Of a stretch of 64,000 nucleotides of DNA, positions 34,435-46,213 are shown one piece after another. The DNA is taken from NCBI GenBank assembly GCA_000149265.1, contig CH002814.1, forward strand, positions 318,975 through 382,974. Reading direction: 5' to 3'. How positions within the stretch are numbered: the first letter of the stretch is position 1; the number at the start of each line of letters is the position of its first letter. Origin of the DNA: Ciona savignyi (lineage: Eukaryota; Chordata; Ascidiacea; Phlebobranchia; Cionidae). Under the pieces are notes generated by a model. That model worked only from the letters and a program-made list of their open reading frames with translations. It was not told where the DNA came from and made no database searches. Both the position numbers and the translations under genes were made by a program.

Positions 34435-36165
34435 TACTAGAGAGTGTGAACCACGTGTTTAACCACCACTATTTGTAAAACACATGTCGTATGCCATATA
34501 TTCATGCTACAGAGGGTCCCTAACCACAATTTGTATTTTATACACCGAGTATGTACTTTGTTTCTGCAAGCATAAACGCATAGGTCCCATAGTTATTAGA
34601 CCAAACTTCTTTTCCATGCGTAGTTGAGAAAAGAATAAACGTCTTAAATTTACGAACATTTCACCACAAATGTTTTAAATTAAAGCTTGTTTTCTAGCGT
34701 GGTGGTAAAATAAAGCTAAATTTCCAAAATAGCCCGATTTCATGCTTTCAGGAAATTCCTATGGAATTAGTAAATAAGTTTCTGTTTTTACATATGTTGG
34801 TCATGTTATGTAACAATTCTTAAAGTTTTATTTAGTTTTGTCGACTCCTTGTTGGATATGTCAGTGCGATATGGCATGCCTATCACAATCACAATTCAAG
34901 AACATATTTTCGTTTTTGACTCAGAGTGTTTAATGGTCCAACATTTCACCAATTCTGATTAAAATTAGAGCATCCGTTGAAGCGCTATACCCCAAAAAGA
35001 TAATTTATTAGAAAAAAACGTTTTGGTTTTTAACGTCTAAGGGAAATTCCCCTGGATTCATTACCCAACATTATAGTTTCTGCATATCTAGACCATGTTC
35101 TCTTACAAATGTCAAATTTTTATTGCCATTCCATTACTTTTTCTGGTAGATGTCGGGGCGCTATGCCATGCATGTTGCTATCATTATTTGAGGAAAAAAT
35201 CTTAGTTTTTAGGGTATTTCATTAGGTAATCTTTTTTATTTGTTTTAAGTGTTAAATCAGTCACTATTGCACTTACATTCTACCAAATCTGATTAAAATT
35301 GAAAAATCTGTTCAAGCGCTATCCCGTAAAAAGTTATTTTTTCAGAAAAAATACCGTTTTGGTTTTTAAGGTCTCAGGGGAATTTTCCTAAATTCATCAC
35401 CCACAATTTTTTATTACTGCATATCTAGACCAAGTTGTCTAACAAATATCAAATTTTATTTGCGATTCCATTACTTCTTTTGGTAAATGTCGGGGTGAAA
35501 TGGCATGCTTGTCACAATTCTGATTTAGGAACAAAATCCTATTTTTTTGGGTATTTCCCAAGGAATTTTTTTTATTTTCTTTAGGTGTTAAATAAGTGAC
35601 TTATTACTTACATTTCAAAAAATCTGATTAAAATTGGAGCAGCTGTTCAAGCGCTATGCCCGAAAAAGCTAAAAAAATTAGAAAAAAATACCGTTTAGGT
35701 TTTTAACGTATCAAGGGAATTCTCCTGGATTTATTAACCAAACTTTTAGTTTGTGCATATCTACACCATGTGGTCTAACAAATGACGAAGTTTTATTGGG
35801 ATTCTATTATCCCTTCTGTTAGATGTCGGAGCCACAATCCATGCCTGTCACAATCTTGCTTTAGAAACATATCTTCATTTTTAGGGTATTTCCCTAGGTA
35901 AATATTTTGTTTCTTCTAATTGGTAACGCAGTGGCTAACACACTACTATTTTACCAAATTTTGCAATCAACACATTGGAGCAGCGCGGTCATGCGCTATG
36001 CCCAAAAAAGCTAAAATTTTTGAAAAAAATACCGTTTCGTGTTTTTCACCTCCCAGGGGAATTCCCCTAGGTATATTACCCAAAATTTCGGTTTCTGCTC
36101 ATCTAGACCATGTGGTCTAACAAATGACTAAGTTTCATTGCAATTCCATTATCCCTTCTGTTAGA
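34435..36165 (+). repeat. 335-bp-unit repeat family, copy 3
   Basis: Duplicate of copy 2, without the 120-bp internal duplication and with a small deletion near 34915. The palindrome GGGGAATTCCCC is at 36056-36067. Confidence 0.85.
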
Positions 36166-36660
36166 TGTTGGACCGACTGAATCGCGTCGGAATAACTGCG
36201 CGATGCGATTAATAGACTGTCCGTTTTCCTTTGTTCTTGTCAACTAGTTCTTTCTGTGTCGACTCTGCGACGAAGCAGTCTAGGCCGGAAAACTCAAGGA
36301 CGTTCCCGGCCGCGAATTCGAGCTGGTAAGCCGACCGAACTGGTGCGTTGTTCCCCTCTCTACTCGTACCTGCTTTTTGGTGAACCCCGTTCGTTCTTAT
36401 CTCTCCCACTCAAAATCCCGTCAGATGAAGAAGTCGACGACGCGATTTCCTCGTTGCACATGAACAGGCCTCAGGCATCTCATGACAAATACGTCATAAT
36501 GATCTCCGGTCAGGCTTCGTAAGCGATCAAACAACACCGACCATTCTGGCGCCATAATGCCCTCATCGTGATTCTGCAGTTTCCGAGTGGATGACGTCAA
36601 TCTTATCGCGGATGTTTGAATTGTAGTGAATATAAAGCGACTCCGCTGCATTACCCACCA
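36166..36660. promoter_or_regulatory. CpG-rich block with CRE and TATA, copy 2
   Basis: Same arrangement as at 31040-31540: TGACGTCA at 36592-36599 and TATAAAG at 36631-36637. It lies upstream (minus strand) of the intact dUTPase exon 1 and 2.6 kb upstream of MS4A-like gene 2, so it could serve either or neither. Confidence 0.4.
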
Positions 36661-36850
36661 CAAATCGTCCTATTCTAGTTGGTATAGTTTATATAATCTT
36701 TGTTTTTGTGTACATTCTTTTAAAAAGTAATGGGTTCCCGATTTACCAATCCAAACTTGATATTTATATTTTCTGCATAATATGAATAGGTTGTCTTGTT
36801 ACCTTTTTTTCGATATATATTATAAAAGTGTACAAGGTTTGTTTAGCAGA

Positions 36851-39249
36851 AACTAATGGGTTTCTACTCTTCGATATGTGTTGGTTTTAAGTTTTAGCCG
36901 TTGTAGTCCGTTTTACCTTTTTGCAGTTTATTTTATTCATCTAAAATTTTTATACAATTTACAGTTACCAATCCTTACCAGTCCCGAAATATTGGCTTTT
37001 AAAGAATAATTGATGCTTAAAATTTGCAAAACGGCCGTCATAATTATCCTCTTGGGTCTGTCGGGATTTTGCCGGGCGCAGTTTATATGGGGATTTAGAG
37101 GAAAAGTGTTAAAGATAGGTATGGTGTGTATGCATATTTTTCGTTTGTAATTTCGTTATTTATTTATTTTGTTTTTGAGTTTTTAACACTTTTTTGGAAT
37201 AATAATAGGTGTATGATTGCATAATTATGTATATTCTACCTTGGGGGATTTCACCTGGTAAATAGGGTTGTTTTAATTCTATTTATACTTGCTGATTTAA
37301 AGTTTTCCTTTTCAAATCGGCAATAATGCCGAAATTGTTGCAAAATGAGAGCTTTTTTACATTTTCCCCGGTTGCGGAAATCTCCTTGTTTTTTGGGGAA
37401 AATTAAAGGTCGAAGCAAACTTTGTGATTGCCAGAAGAGTTAACTTATTTGTTTATGCAGTAGAAATATTCTGACTAATTCTTCAAGAATATTCACAACA
37501 TACTCACGAACAAAAACACGATGGCAATTATTCGACGATTATTCATTACCAACCGATAATTCGCTACTGGTATGAAGTATTATCTTCAAATTGTAAAGAA
37601 AGTTGAAGATAAATAAAATTAACTAGAAAAAAATAACAAACGCACTTTAACTTTCTGAATAACGTATGCTATCGTTCAAGTTTCAATCGATCACGTGACC
37701 GGGAATTTACTCTCGCCAAACTGTTAACATTCCGTTCTGGTCCCACAAGCAATGCTTTTTCGCCCTTGACTTGAGTTTAGCTATGTCGTTTTGGAAGTAG
37801 TGGATTATTTAAGTACATTTATTTTCTTCTTCGTATAAAAAAACAAAGGAATATACAATATAACGACCATATACACAATATAATAAAGATAACACTAAGA
37901 CAGGATGTATGAAATATTTACGATAAATTGTATATTAGTTAAACCAAGATTATAATTAAGATATCCTTGCAGAAAAGGGTGCAAAAGTATTGTTTTTATT
38001 TTTGTTTATTTTATAGCATTGACACGAAATTGTTATTTAAATTATACAAAGGCTTTAAAAATAAATAAAAATAAAATATCGCATAGTTTTAATGGAATCT
38101 TTGGCCCATACTTTGACTCTCGCTACGCTTTGTCCGTTTGTTGACATCTTTCTACGAATTCAAGGAAACCGTTTTTGCAATATGACGTTATTTTGTGTAC
38201 TTTTCTCTAGCTATTACAAATTGTTTGGCAGCTATTCGCTACAATAGATAAGAGGGTAAATTTATTACATGAGTACGCCAAGATTTTAGTTACCACAATT
38301 TAATGATTCCTTGCAAATAAAAACGTTTTATTTTGCCATCATTTTCCTTAAAATCCACACAATGTTTGCCTTATTAGTTCTTTGGCGCACAAGTCGCTGT
38401 GGTTTATTCTGACGTATTAATTCGAAGGAAATATGGATCAGTTTTTACTATTATACCTGATAAAGTAGGCTTAATATATTTGTACTGGACATTTACAAAT
38501 GTTTCTAAATACAACCATAGTTTTGTTCCAGGTGCTCATTTTATGTTTTGCAGAACGCCTGAGCGCTTTTCGTTCCAGTCACTCAGTTTATTCATGTACC
38601 TAGTACTCCAGTGGTTTATGAAATAGATAGAACAACAAAATTACGTTATTTAACACTCAAACTACTAGTTTAAATGTAGAATTCCTTCCCAAGAGTGTTG
38701 TTAAAAATCACATTCACCAACAAAATGTGTCCAAAAATATGTATAAAGCAAATAAAAGTCGTAAACCGCATGTTGCAGAAGAGGCTCAATACAAAAAAGA
38801 CGAGGAGCAAATGAAAATACAAAGTTTGCTGATGTGTGACTGAGACAGTAGAAATAAGTCGTAGAACTGCAATGTTAAAGAACAATGAATTTAGTGAGCT
38901 GTTTACCTCTTTCTCTACCTCTATCTCTTTGCCTTTATCTTTAGTGTTGCGCAATTTTATTTTTTTGCAAATTTCAAGTGAATCCACTAGACCGATAAAC
39001 TATGTGAATGATAGTGATGCTTCTTGTTGACGAGCTTAAACTTTAACTTTCTTGTTGACGAACTTAAACTTGGACGTCTTGTTTAAAAACTTATTCAATT
39101 TTTACTTTGGCCTATTACAAGATGAAATCTAAAATTGAGAAGAAATATTTAGGCAGATGTTGTTTAATGATCAAGCTTTCGGTGTTGAAATACGTCTAAA
39201 TTACGAAATTATTAACATATTTAAATAGTTTTAGCTAATTGTTTCAATA
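36851..39249. other. Intergenic: duplication edge to MS4A-like gene 2
   Basis: No coding exon was recognised. A frame at 38399-38626 has no family resemblance. The block 38770-39060 reappears upstream of gene 3 (about 45955-46440), so it is part of the duplicated gene unit and may hold shared control sequence. The last 80 bases before the ATG are also conserved between genes 2 and 3. Confidence 0.55.
39225..39249 (+). promoter_or_regulatory. Possible (trans-)splice acceptor before gene 2 start
   Basis: ATAGTTTTAG ends at 39234, and GCTAA(T/C)TGTTTCAATAATG is conserved with gene 3 (acceptor at 46643). This spacing fits a spliced-leader acceptor. Confidence 0.35.
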
Positions 39250-42200
39250 ATGAAGACTTTTGTTAATGCTGCACCAATAGCCGTGTCAAGTCCTGCTGTT
39301 ACTAACCGTGGTGTAGTTAACACCTACGCAAAAGTATTTCAAATACTTGGGGTAGGTATATGTAATAGTTTTCCAGTACATTGCATTTACATTAGTTACG
39401 ATAGCATCAAATAGTGGCAATTAAAAATTCACATTATTTTCAACCTAATAGTTTTTTTAGTACGTCGATTTTTAGCCGAAAAGGTTGTTGATTTGAGACT
39501 GGTAAGCTAGCTATCTTTATGGTTGTGTGCTTGGGCAAGTCAATTAACATATATCGCATGATTCTAAAAGAAAGCTCAATTATACGCAGCAAACTGTAAG
39601 AGCTCCAGTACCAGGGTTGATGCGATTTGATCTGACGATTCCCCGCGTGTTAACGCCTTGAAATTTTCGCATTCAAGGGGATACAAAATTAATATTCTAT
39701 CATATGTACTACCTCCTTAACATTTTGTTAAAGTTTAGGACTTTTATTGGATTGCTAACTTAAATATATGTGTATATTTACCTAAGTATAACACGTGTTT
39801 GCAGATACTTCAAATTTTACTTGGATCTCTATCCATTTTCACATGGAGTTACGCGTTGGCGTTTGCTGTTTCCGGCTTTTATATTGACGTATTCGCATAC
39901 GTTTCTGCTGGAATTTGGTGTGGAATATTTGTAAGTATGACATATATCGTGTTATTACAGGAAAATAGTCAAACTACCTTACGATTACGTAAGGTTCTGT
40001 TCTCATACATAATCGTCAGATTACCTCGTGCCCACCGTCGGGTTAACGATGAGACTTTTTGTTAATTTAGTAAAATCCATTAATCCACCGGGTCAGGCAA
40101 TGTCCGTTAAGTGCCTTGCCCAAGGACACAACCGACTAACTTGCGACCAGTTTCGAACCTGCAGCCTTTCGGTTAAAAGGTGTCATACTAAACCACCAGA
40201 TTAACCGGTCAAACATGTTACATATCTTTTTGAAAAAAAAACGAATACATATCTTTTTGAAAAAAATGATACATATCTTGCTGAAACGATTAAAATATTG
40301 ACAATCGACTAAATTAACAGTTACCTAAACGACAATTAAATGTTTTACAGAATTCTTATATTTAAACAAGTATGGTATTTCCAACACATATAATTCTCAA
40401 CAACTTTAATGACAGCATTATAGATGAAATATTTCTCATGTCATCATGGGAAAATATAAGATGCGTGTGCAGTAACAAATTCCAAATATTTGTGTGAGAT
40501 TGTTTTTAAATGTACATTTTCTGAGCTCGAACAAATCAAAATAAAAAGATCACATTTATTTAATTTCAGTTCTTGGTGGCTGGAATTTTGGCCTTGGTGT
40601 CGGCCGTGGAACCTAACAATTGCAAAGTAAGTGTTTTGGTAAATCTGTAATGCGTGGTTACATTTGTGTTTGGTATTGTTGGATGAGATGCATTAAATAT
40701 TGTTAAATATGATGATTTGTCTGGAAAACTACCCCATTTAAATTATTTCCATGTTGCAACAGTGTTATTTCTCTGCATTACTTAAAAATAAACACAAAAT
40801 ATTACAAAAAGTTAATGAAATCCTTTGGAAGACCACATTAATATTTTCGCCGTTTTCAGATCGTTTCTGGAATGGTGATGTCGATTTTAGCTGCCATATT
40901 TGCATTTACGATGTTCGGGATAGAGGTGGCAGGAGCTGTATTAGTGCCCTCCTCACGATACCGATACAGCTACTACAGTTACTGTCGCGGTTACTACCAA
41001 TCGTCGTATTATAAAGCCAGCACCTACGTTTCAAGTTGCTACAGCTCGTCTTCGTTTGGATTAGGAACTTACCGACCATCGCGATACATTTCTGGCGTAT
41101 ACATTCCTTCTAAGTACATACCGTGCTACAATAGCTACCCTCGTAGTGTAAGTACTATACATGTATTGTATATTTAGGATAGTGATTCATTACTTTACTT
41201 GGATTAAGTTAGATTTGGTATAACTCAGGAACCCATCCGGTAATGCTTGCACAAACAAAGCTCAAGTTAAAACCGTCACCAATGTTATAAAACACGGTCT
41301 AGACATGCACACGTCTAAATAGAGTATAAACGTTTTAACTAAACATCATTAACAAGTTTGTTTCATTCTTGGAACCCATTTTTGCATGTAGAATATATAT
41401 AGTTATATAAATGAGAAGTATTGTAAGAAATATATCACTGTACTATATCTGTAAAGCTTTACTTCAATATTCCAAACCCACATATAAAATGCAAAGTACT
41501 ATTCGAACCTTATACAAATAATTAAAATTGTACGGGAAAATTGATGCGCGTATGTTATCTTCCAATACAGTAACAAGAATAAATACACACGGTTTGTATT
41601 TTTGGGTATACATTTTGTAGAAAACTCAGTTAAAAGAGAACATGTTTTCTGAACTAAATTACAAAGCAATACGACGTTGACAAACATGTTTTTCTCTACA
41701 GGGTGGGATCACAGGAATGTCTACACTTCACGGCTTCATGGCTTTCTTTGCATTTGCGGAACTTGTCGTTGCTATCACCCATGCGGTGTATTGCTGCAAA
41801 TACAAGAGCCTGACAAACTCGGTACGAAATAAATAGGTTGAATAGGGTAGTATTATACCCTACCCGCCAAGAATATCCGTTGTTAAGGCATCGATAGTTT
41901 TAGTTTAAACTATTAATACAGTGGATCAGGCAACTTACTCTACATTCCTTGCCCTATGACACTCCTTGCATCGGTACCTCTTAATACTATATACAGGACC
42001 GCTTGGATCGCATGGAGCGCTTGAATTGAATCGCTTGTATCGCTTACTATCCTTTGTAATTACAAAAGCCATGATATTAATGTTAGGGTTGGGGTTAAAG
42101 TTAGTTCTGGGGTTGAGATTAGTGTTTGGGACAGGGTTAGAATTAGGTTACTTTTCATAGCAATCTAAGTTATCCAAGCGATCCAAGCGGTCCAAGCGGT

Positions 42201-43524
42201 CCTGTGGTATTTAGAGGAACCCCTCCTGCATTGCCAAGCCCTGGTTTCGATCCGACAATCTTCAGGTAATTTATACAGCGATCACCTTATTGCCTTTCAA
42301 CACAGACTCCAGCAGCGACTACGGTGCAATACACAACCACATACCAACAACCCATCAACAAACAGATGCCGGTTGCAGGCATTGCCCACCCAGCAGGTAG
42401 GAATAATAATGTATTTGATATAAAGTAATCAATAAGGTAATTAGTTTCCATCTGAAATTGGACAAATTAACTGCATTTTTAACACTTTGAATTTAAACTA
42501 ATACGGTCGTGTGGTCGAATGGTTAACGCGACCGATACATATAGGCTAGCCTACCTAGGCTACTCTTATACAAAAACGGTCCGAGTAACTAGCCCACCAT
42601 GGGTTCGAAACTTGGCTCGGTAAAAAAAAGAATTCAAACTATGTGAGTAGTGCCAATGATGCCAGTAAAACATGTGTTATTCCGATTTAAAATCGGAAAG
42701 TACTTTTTTGTACCTACACATTGTGGTAATGTTCAAATACTTTGGGCAAACATTTTTTAAATTCAAGTGTTTTATGTCATAAATATAGCATCCAATGGAT
42801 AGAATCGAAAGTCAGAACACCGCTGTTGTTTTATTTACTATTTTTATAACGCAATTTAACCTTCAGGATTGCCAGTAGCTACAACATACCCTGCCGTAGG
42901 AGCTGTTCCATACCAAAATTACCCGACGCCCATGTACACTAACCATCAAGCCAACATGGTAAGCTTAATTACTTGACGTAATTGTGGTGGTTTACCTTTA
43001 AAACATGATAATTAGAAAAATTTTCATCCATTTTACTATTTGCATTCATGTTTTATAGGCAATTCAATCCAGTGAAAGCAGCAATGTCACGTCTCCAACA
43101 GTTTCGCAAAGTGGTCCACCTACATACACGGAGGTAGGAAAACGTTGATAATATCGATAATCTGTATAGTAAAGGATATTCATGTTTATCCCCGTGAATG
43201 GGAAAACCAAGGGGGTTAACACACGGGCAATTGTCAGATCACCTCGCGTCCACCGTCGGGTTAGCAAAGCTATTGCTGTGTGTTGTGTATGATTTAGATT
43301 TAATTTGAAAGAACCCATCATTTCACTGGGTTCAGGCAATGTCCTTAAAGTGCCTTGCCCAAGGACACAGCCGACTAGATATCGAAAAGTTCGAACCTGC
43401 TACCTGTCGGTTGAAAGACTTCGCACTTAACCACCAGACTAACCGGTCGGGTGTAATGAGCGAATACTTTTTAATGACCTATCAATCATTTTTACCACAG
43501 AACAACCAGAACAATCAAATGTAA
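39250..43524 (+). CDS. MS4A-like four-transmembrane protein, gene 2
   Basis: Exons: 39250-39351, 39805-39930, 40570-40626, 40860-41147, 41702-41821, 42306-42396, 42867-42958, 43059-43133 and 43501-43524; 324 residues. Membrane segments are at about 37-58, 66-87, 100-122 and 203-221. The segment 2-3 stretch (GIWCGIFFLVAGILALVS, then SGMVMSILAAIFA) is the best match to vertebrate MS4A proteins. The loop 124-197 is built of Tyr, Ser and Cys (SYYSYCRGYYQSSYY, YIPSKYIPCYN). CCKY (222-225) after segment 4 is a likely acylation site. The cytoplasmic tail is rich in Gln, Thr and Pro and contains PPTY (312-315), a PPxY WW-domain ligand type. The last exon encodes only NNQNNQM. By family topology both termini are cytosolic. 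Partners are unknown. Same exon plan and phases as genes 3 and 4. Confidence 0.9.
39450..39700 (+). repeat. SINE, old copy (gene 2 intron 1)
   Basis: A degraded head and body are visible (TAGCCGAAAAGGTTG, then GATCTGACGATTCCCCG). The same insertion is seen at the same place in gene 3 (46860-47095), so it predates the gene duplication. Confidence 0.7.
40005..40210 (-). repeat. SINE copy (gene 2 intron 2)
   Basis: Reverse-strand body and head with a deletion in the middle. A related reverse copy occupies intron 2 of gene 3 (48150-48420). Confidence 0.78.
41993..42204. mobile_element. MITE with inverted repeat ends (gene 2 intron 5)
   Basis: The left end ACAGGACCGCTTGGATCGC is matched in inverted form by GCGATCCAAGCGGTCC...GGTCCTGT at the right, where a 9-base piece is doubled. 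The interior holds GTTAGGGTTGGGGTTA-like degenerate words. Target duplication unclear. Confidence 0.65.
42504..42624 (+). repeat. Second tRNA-like repeat family, best copy
   Basis: ACGGTCGTGTGGTCGAATGG, then TTAACGCGACC, a spacer, and CCATGGGTTCGAAACTTGGC and TCGGTAAAA. Boxes A and B are tRNA-like but the spacer is too long for a functional tRNA. In gene 2 intron 6. Confidence 0.75.
43171..43452 (-). repeat. SINE, near full length (gene 2 intron 8)
   Basis: The reverse-strand tail, body and head (AACCACCAGACTAACCGGTC) are present. It accounts for most of the length difference between this intron (367 bases) and its counterparts in genes 3 and 4 (74 and 68 bases). Confidence 0.85.
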
Positions 43525-44089
43525 ACCGGGTTTACGGCATGCATCTCTATAATGAGCAACGTTTAATCTATGTATATGCTTTACAATTATAAAAATATGC
43601 TCATGTTAAAATTGCACCAAAAATGGGAGGAGTTAAAAACTTATGCAAATGCATGTTGATGAAATTATACTTGATGTCTTGGGTACCATTGTTTTTCATG
43701 CTCTATTTTTTGACAAGATTTATCTCAAATGAAGAAAAATAATTTTGAAATTATACTTTTGAAATCATTTGTGTTTAAGTATGCTTTACCAAATTCATAC
43801 AAGAATGATTTGTGCTATCCTGGGTTGTTTATATTTAACTAACTTAGGCTACTAATGCTTTAAATTTGCTTCACTGCGTATTTACGTGATATATGTGCCC
43901 AAAACAAAATTTCAAAACAACTATACATATTCAATGAAAATAGTTCTTTACATCTTACGAAATTGAATTTTAAGGTTTTGCTTTATAACAGATCCACTAC
44001 TAGATATATAAGTTCAAGTTTTCTCGTTGTAAATTTTTCGCTAAGTGCACAATAATACATTTATATACATTGTAAATTAACAAAGAGAG

Positions 44090-44700
44090 TGATTCATTAA
44101 TTGGAAAAAGCTTTTGCCAATCGAAACTTCATTGAAGCCAACCGGATGTGACAAGACGTTATGTAGAATATTTCTTTGTGTATTGCTGGCTACTTAATCA
44201 AGAATTAAAAACCTACGCATTACTATTAGCGTGATTGCAGCACTTTAGATTTTGGTTTTAATATTAATATCTAAAAACGAACATATCTTGTTTAATACAA
44301 CAACTATTTCTTCTTAACTTTCGCCGTATTGGGTACTTGCTGTGTGCATCCGTGACATCAGTGAGCTGATTGATTAGTGTTGATAATATAACAATCACAA
44401 TATACGAAAACTTGCGTTTGTTGTAATCAGTGTTTACTTAGTTATTTCTGACTAAATTTTATCTTCCTAACATTAAAAAAGGATAATTATTATTTGTAAA
44501 AGAAACCGGTAAATTTACTAAATTACAACAGTTAAAACATGAATGTTTGATTACACACAATGAAAATCTTACTTAAATCAAAACACTGTAATTATAACCA
44601 ATGAAACGTGTAATGCCCAAAAAGAAATTCAAATTTCATAAATAATTTTTATTAAGTAGTTTGGAAAAACGTTCAATACACCTCATCGCCATCAGTGAAT
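44090..44700. repeat. Conserved intergenic block, copy A
   Basis: Shares GATTCATTAATTGGAAAA, TTGTGTATTGCTGGCTACTT, GATAATTATTATTTGTAAAA and a CCAATGAAA-containing segment with 52380-52930. Part of the tandemly duplicated gene unit; a shared control element is possible. Confidence 0.8.
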
Positions 44701-44799
44701 TTTTAGTTTATTTATAAAATTGTCTTTAGGATGTTGTTTGTATACATGACTACACAATGAATACAAATCTTTGAATACAAAGGGATGTTCTTTTTTGCT

Positions 44800-45900
44800 C
44801 AGTGGAAAAATGGGACATATATTGTTTTTGTCCATTTTTTTCGTCAAAGGTTTGACAGGCATGGCATATCAACCCGACATCTACCAGACGGAATAATAAA
44901 ATCATTATAAAACTTTAAGTTTGTTAAACAGCATGTTCTAGATATGCAGAAACCAAAAATTTTGGTAACAAATCAAGGGGATTTCCCCTCGGAAGTTAAA
45001 AAAACAAAACGGTATTTTTTATGAACTTGGTGGAATGTAAGTTCATTAGTCACTAATTTAACTTTTAGAAGAAATACAAAATTACCTAGGAAAATACCCT
45101 AAAAATAGGATTTTGTTCTCAAATCATGATTGTGACAAGCAAGCCATGTCATCTGACATCTACTAAAAGGAGTAATAAAATCGCAATGAAAATTTGACAT
45201 TTGTAAGACAACATGGTCTAGATATGCAGAAACCAACAATTTGGGTGATAAATTAAGGGGAATCCCCCTCGGAGGTTAAAAACCAAAACGGTAATTTTTA
45301 TTAAAAAATTAGCTTTTTGTGGCATAGCGCTTGAACGGCTGCTCTAATTTGAATCAGATTTGGTGGAATGTAATTTGCATTAGTCACTGATTTAACACTT
45401 AGAAGAAATACATAAATTACCTGGAAAAATACCCTAAAAAATAGAATTTTGTTCTCAAATCATGATTGTCACAAGCATCTACTAAAAGGAATAAGAAAAT
45501 CGCAATAAAAATTTGACATTTGTATGACAACATGGTCTAAATATGCAGAAGCCAAAATTTTGGGTTATAATGAATTCGAGAGAAATCCCCTTTAAATACG
45601 TTAAAGCCAAAATGTTTTTTTTCTAATAAATTAGCTTTTTGAGCATAGCGCTTGAACGGCTGATCTAATTTTAATCAGATCTGGTGAAATGTTAGACCAT
45701 TAGACACTCTGTGCCAATTAAAAGAAAAAAAAACATTTACATAGGGTAATTCCCTAAAAAACGACGATATGTTCCTTAATTATGATTGTGACAGGCATGC
45801 CATATCGCACTGACATCTCCAACAAGAAGTCGACATATGAGATTAAAACTTTATTAATTGTTACATAACATGACCCACATATGTAAAAACGGACACTAAT
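44800..45900 (-). repeat. 335-bp-unit repeat family, copy 4 (reverse)
   Basis: Reverse-strand units with CATAGCGCTTGAACGGCTG and GGGGAATCCCCCTC-like variants. It ends near 44800 with the GGACAAAAA and GTCCCA end seen in copy 1. The other terminus is missing. Confidence 0.8.
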
Positions 45901-45994
45901 CTACTAAACCTTGGGGGGTGATTTAGATTTAGTAAAGGGGGTCTAATGCCAAAAAAAACGAGGAGTAAATGAAAATACAAAGGTTGCTGATGTG

Positions 45995-46213
45995 TGGCAA
46001 TACTAAAAAGAGGGAAAGAGGGAAGACGGAAAGGAGGGAAACTGCTTACTAAAATTACGGAAACTAGATTAAACTCTGCTTTCAGCACTAATCTTAACCC
46101 CAGAAGTAACCCTAACTCCAACCCCATGTTTAAAACTAGCTCTATAATGTCACAATCTAGATTTTATAAAGCAGTTTACCTCGTTCCCGCCTTCCCTCCT
46201 GTTAGTTTTAACC
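45995..46213. mobile_element. Insertion in the gene 3 upstream region
   Basis: Compared with the gene 2 upstream block, 219 bases are inserted between two copies of CTGATGTG (45987-45994 and 46214-46221). The 8-bp duplication suggests a hAT-like insertion, but clear inverted ends were not seen. Confidence 0.6.

Larger units (their letters stand above)
31741..36850. repeat. Segmental tandem duplication, distal copy
   Basis: Partner of 26300-31729. The right edge is GTTTAGCAGA (36841-36850), followed by unique DNA (AACTAATGGG). It contains the intact dUTPase exon 1 and the 100-base gap. Confidence 0.93.

Noticed and set aside
38399..38626. 75-residue open frame upstream of MS4A-like gene 2
   Set aside because: No family resemblance, no splice support, not conserved upstream of gene 3.
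42077..42150. TTAGGGTTGGGGTTA-like words, suggesting telomeric repeats
   Set aside because: Degenerate, short and inside a MITE-like element in an intron.
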